A stretch of DNA of 64,000 nucleotides, taken from assembly GCF_029581275.1 (NCBI RefSeq), contig NZ_CP120742.1, forward strand, positions 2,082,501-2,146,500. The letters run 5' to 3'. The DNA is from Micromonospora sp. WMMD1155. Lineage in GTDB: Bacteria > Actinomycetota > Actinomycetes > Mycobacteriales > Micromonosporaceae. Positions within the stretch are counted from its first letter, which is position 1, and every line of letters starts with the position of its first letter. The position numbers and the translations under genes are program-made. This document shows, piece by piece, positions 62,067-64,000 of the stretch. The notes beneath the pieces were generated by a model. It made no database searches. It was not told where the DNA came from and saw only the letters and a program-made list of their open reading frames with translations.

Positions 62067-64000
62067 TCACTGTTCGCGCTCGGGTAGACGCAGCAGCGGC
62101 GACCGGCCCGGTGGCTGCTCGGGTGCGGGGCCGGACGGATCGGCCGGCGGCACCGGCACCGTCACCGGCTCGTCACAGGTCACCCGCAGCAACTGGTCGT
62201 GGTGGCGCAGCTCCACCACGTCGTCCGGGCCGCCGTGGCGCAGCGAGTACGTCGTCTGGTGCGGCCGGACATCCACCCGCAGTGCCAGCCCTCGCCATTG
62301 CAGGGAGAACTCCAACCTGTTGAGTCGGCTGGAGAGCCGGGGGGCGAAGGACAGCTCGCCGTCGTGGTCGCGCAGGCCGCCGAACCCACTGACCAGGGCC
62401 AGCCACGCGCCGGCCAACGACGCCATGTGTACGCCGTCGCGGGTGTTCTCGTTGAGGTCGTGCAGGTCCATCAGCGCTGCCTCGCGCAGGTAGGTGTGCG
62501 CCAACTCCGGGTGGCCCACCTCGGCCGCGAGCACCGCCTGGGTGCACGCCGACAACGACGAGTCGCGGACGGTACGGCGCTCGTAGTAGAGGAAGTTGCG
62601 CAGCTTCTGCTCGGGGGTGAACGCGTCCCCCCGCCAGTGCATCGCGAGGACCAGGTCGGCCTGCTTGACCACCTGTTTGCGGTACAGCTCGAAGTACGGG
62701 TAGTGCAGCAGCAGCGGGTACTTCTCCGCCGGCGTGTGCGAGAAGTCCCATTCCTGGAGCCGGGTGAAGCCCTCCACCTGCTGGTGGACATCGAGCTCCT
62801 CGTCGTACGGGACGTGGATGGAGGTGGCGGCGTCCCGCCAGCTCGCGGCCTCCTCGTCGGTGACCCCGAGGTGGTACGCCTCGTCCCGGTAGCGCATCAC
62901 CACGTCGGCGGCGGTGAGCAGGTTCCGCTGTGCCATCAGGTTGGTGTAGACGTTGTCGTTCTTCACGGCGGTGTACTCGTCCGGGCCGGTGACACCGTCG
63001 ATGTGGAACCGCCCGTGCCGGTCGTGGTGGCCGATCGAGCGCCACAGCCGGGCGGTCTCCACCAGCAGCTCCAGGCCGATCTCCCGTTCCAGCTGGGTGT
63101 CTCCGGTGACCATCACGTAGCGGCGCATCGCGTCGGCGATGTCGGCGGCGATGTGGAAGGCAGCGGTGCCGGCCGGCCAGTAGCCGGACGACTCGGGCCC
63201 CTCGATGGTCCGCCAGGGGAAGGCCGCGCCCCTGAGGTTGAGCGTCTCGGCACGCTCCTTCGCCGAGTCCAACGTGCTGTACCGCCACTGCAACGCGCTG
63301 CGCACCGCGCTCGGCTGGGTGTACGTGAGCACCGGCAGGACGAACATCTCGGTGTCCCAGAACGCGTGCCCGTCGTAACCGGGACCGGTCAGCCCCTTCG
63401 CCGAGATCGGCCGCTGCTCGGCCCGCGCTCCGGCCTGGAGCACGTGGAAGAGGCCGAACCGGACCGCCTGCTGCACCTCCGGGTCGCCCTCGACGAGCAC
63501 GTCGGACGCGTCCCAGAACTCGTCGAGGTAGTTGCGCTGCTCCCGGTGCAGGCCGTCCCACCCGTCCAGCCGGGCGCCGGCCAACGCCGCGCCGACCTGG
63601 TCGCGCAGGGCCGGCAGCGACCGGCGGCTGGACCAGCCGTACGTCAGGTACTTGATCACGCGCAGCTTCTCGCCGGGCTTGAGCACGCAGGCGATCGTGG
63701 TCCGCACCCAGTCCTGGTATCCCTCGGACTCGATCGTGGTGTGGTCCGGACCGTGCACCTCGTGCTCCATCGCGGCGGCGACCCGCAACCCGGAGACCTT
63801 CGTGCGGTGGATGAGCTGCCCGCCGTCCGGAGTGGTCAGCTCCTCCTCGGCCAGCAGCGGTGACTCCAGCACCGCCGCCACCCGGGGGTCCTTGCTCTGC
63901 GCGGGCAGCGACTCGTTGGCCACCAACTCGGACTGCACTATCAGCCGCAGTGGGCCGTCGACGGCCTCCACCTCGTAGCTGATGGCGGCGACGGACCGCT
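62067..64000 (-). CDS. Glycoside hydrolase family 65 protein (5' end outside window)
   Basis: At least 644 residues of a GH65 enzyme (maltose/kojibiose/trehalose phosphorylase or hydrolase). Open reading continues upstream through the window edge (in-frame residues RSVAAISYE precede the first internal GTG), so the true start is outside. The N-terminal beta-sandwich is present in part, followed by the (alpha/alpha)6 barrel with DTEMFVLPVL, FPWRTIEGPESSGYWPAGT and the catalytic acid in GVTGPDEYTAVKND (Glu), then the C-terminal beta domain. Phosphate-binding residues cannot be judged, so phosphorylase versus hydrolase is open. Confidence 0.93.
   Translation of the reverse strand, partial: RSVAAISYEVEAVDGPLRLIVQSELVANESLPAQSKDPRVAAVLESPLLAEEELTTPDGGQLIHRTKVSGLRVAAAMEHEVHGPDHTTIESEGYQDWVRTTIACVLKPGEKLRVIKYLTYGWSSRRSLPALRDQVGAALAGARLDGWDGLHREQRNYLDEFWDASDVLVEGDPEVQQAVRFGLFHVLQAGARAEQRPISAKGLTGPGYDGHAFWDTEMFVLPVLTYTQPSAVRSALQWRYSTLDSAKERAETLNLRGAAFPWRTIEGPESSGYWPAGTAAFHIAADIADAMRRYVMVTGDTQLEREIGLELLVETARLWRSIGHHDRHGRFHIDGVTGPDEYTAVKNDNVYTNLMAQRNLLTAADVVMRYRDEAYHLGVTDEEAASWRDAATSIHVPYDEELDVHQQVEGFTRLQEWDFSHTPAEKYPLLLHYPYFELYRKQVVKQADLVLAMHWRGDAFTPEQKLRNFLYYERRTVRDSSLSACTQAVLAAEVGHPELAHTYLREAALMDLHDLNENTRDGVHMASLAGAWLALVSGFGGLRDHDGELSFAPRLSSRLNRLEFSLQWRGLALRVDVRPHQTTYSLRHGGPDDVVELRHHDQLLRVTCDEPVTVPVPPADPSGPAPEQPPGRSPLLRLPEREQ

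Overview
The window is high-GC DNA with strong GC bias at third codon positions. It has many GTG starts and ATGA/GTGA stop-start overlaps, a complete type VII (ESX) secretion locus with a mycosin, an ECF42/DGPF pair, an F420-type PPOX protein, SAV_915-like and MT0933-like families and a c-di-AMP riboswitch in front of a cell-wall hydrolase. Together these point to a filamentous actinomycete chromosome. Micromonosporaceae (Micromonospora-like) is my best inference; no rRNA or other taxonomic marker is present. I see no tRNA, rRNA or CRISPR array.

Layout. 1-3.9 kb: a partial dienelactone hydrolase, a stand-alone Lrp/AsnC-type ligand-binding domain, a universal stress protein, a SAV_915-like protein and a Tat-exported FAD oxidoreductase with a golvesin-like C-terminal domain. 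4.0-12.3 kb: the Kdp high-affinity potassium system on the minus strand, transcribed as micro-ORF, kdpF, kdpA, kdpB, kdpC, hairpin, kdpD, kdpE. 12.5-15.9 kb: a TRM11-like methyltransferase, a zinc-finger membrane anti-sigma-like protein, TetR, and a small gene pair surrounded by inverted repeats. 16.1-21.9 kb: a plus-strand fatty-acid beta-oxidation operon (acyl-CoA dehydrogenase, thiolase, FadB/FadJ-type multifunctional enzyme, alpha-methylacyl-CoA racemase-like protein). 22-23.2 kb: a CtaG-like gene and a frameshifted DUF2243 gene. 23.5-29.6 kb: DUF2786 protein, DGPF/YCII protein plus ECF42 sigma factor, methyltransferase, secreted tripeptidyl-aminopeptidase-like hydrolase, small membrane protein and ArsR-like regulator. 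29.8-35.9 kb: CsbD, then a copper island (CopA, HVHP-rich secreted protein, CopZ, CsoR with an operator, CopB-type ATPase).

36.2-40.3 kb: YibE/F protein, a c-di-AMP riboswitch controlling a secreted coiled-coil cell-wall protein, beta-carbonic anhydrase and a winged-helix regulator. 40.4-54.1 kb: the ESX locus (mycP, two WXG100 proteins, eccC, eccD, eccE, eccB, two WXG-like proteins). It is interrupted exactly at the mycP stop codon by an IS701-family element, which abuts a roughly 160-bp palindromic MITE-like element; CTAG occurs at all three boundaries. 54.3-62.0 kb: small membrane and stress proteins (DUF1232, PPOX, C39 peptidase, FUSC, hemerythrin, MT0933-like antitoxin-like protein, AI-2E transporter, hydrolase and a 59-aa hydrophilic protein). 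Several of these have good sigma-B-type promoters. 62.1-64.0 kb: the C-terminal part of a GH65 glycosidase/phosphorylase.

How the parts fit. Much of the window concerns envelope and ion stress: potassium uptake, copper export, c-di-AMP-gated wall remodelling, ESX secretion and a general-stress cluster. The mobile elements sit between mycP and the esx genes and leave the mycP reading frame intact. The most useful observations for follow-up are the nested IS/MITE insertion, the sigma-B promoter cluster, the unannotated kdp micro-ORFs, the c-di-AMP riboswitch and the dispersed palindromic intergenic repeats.
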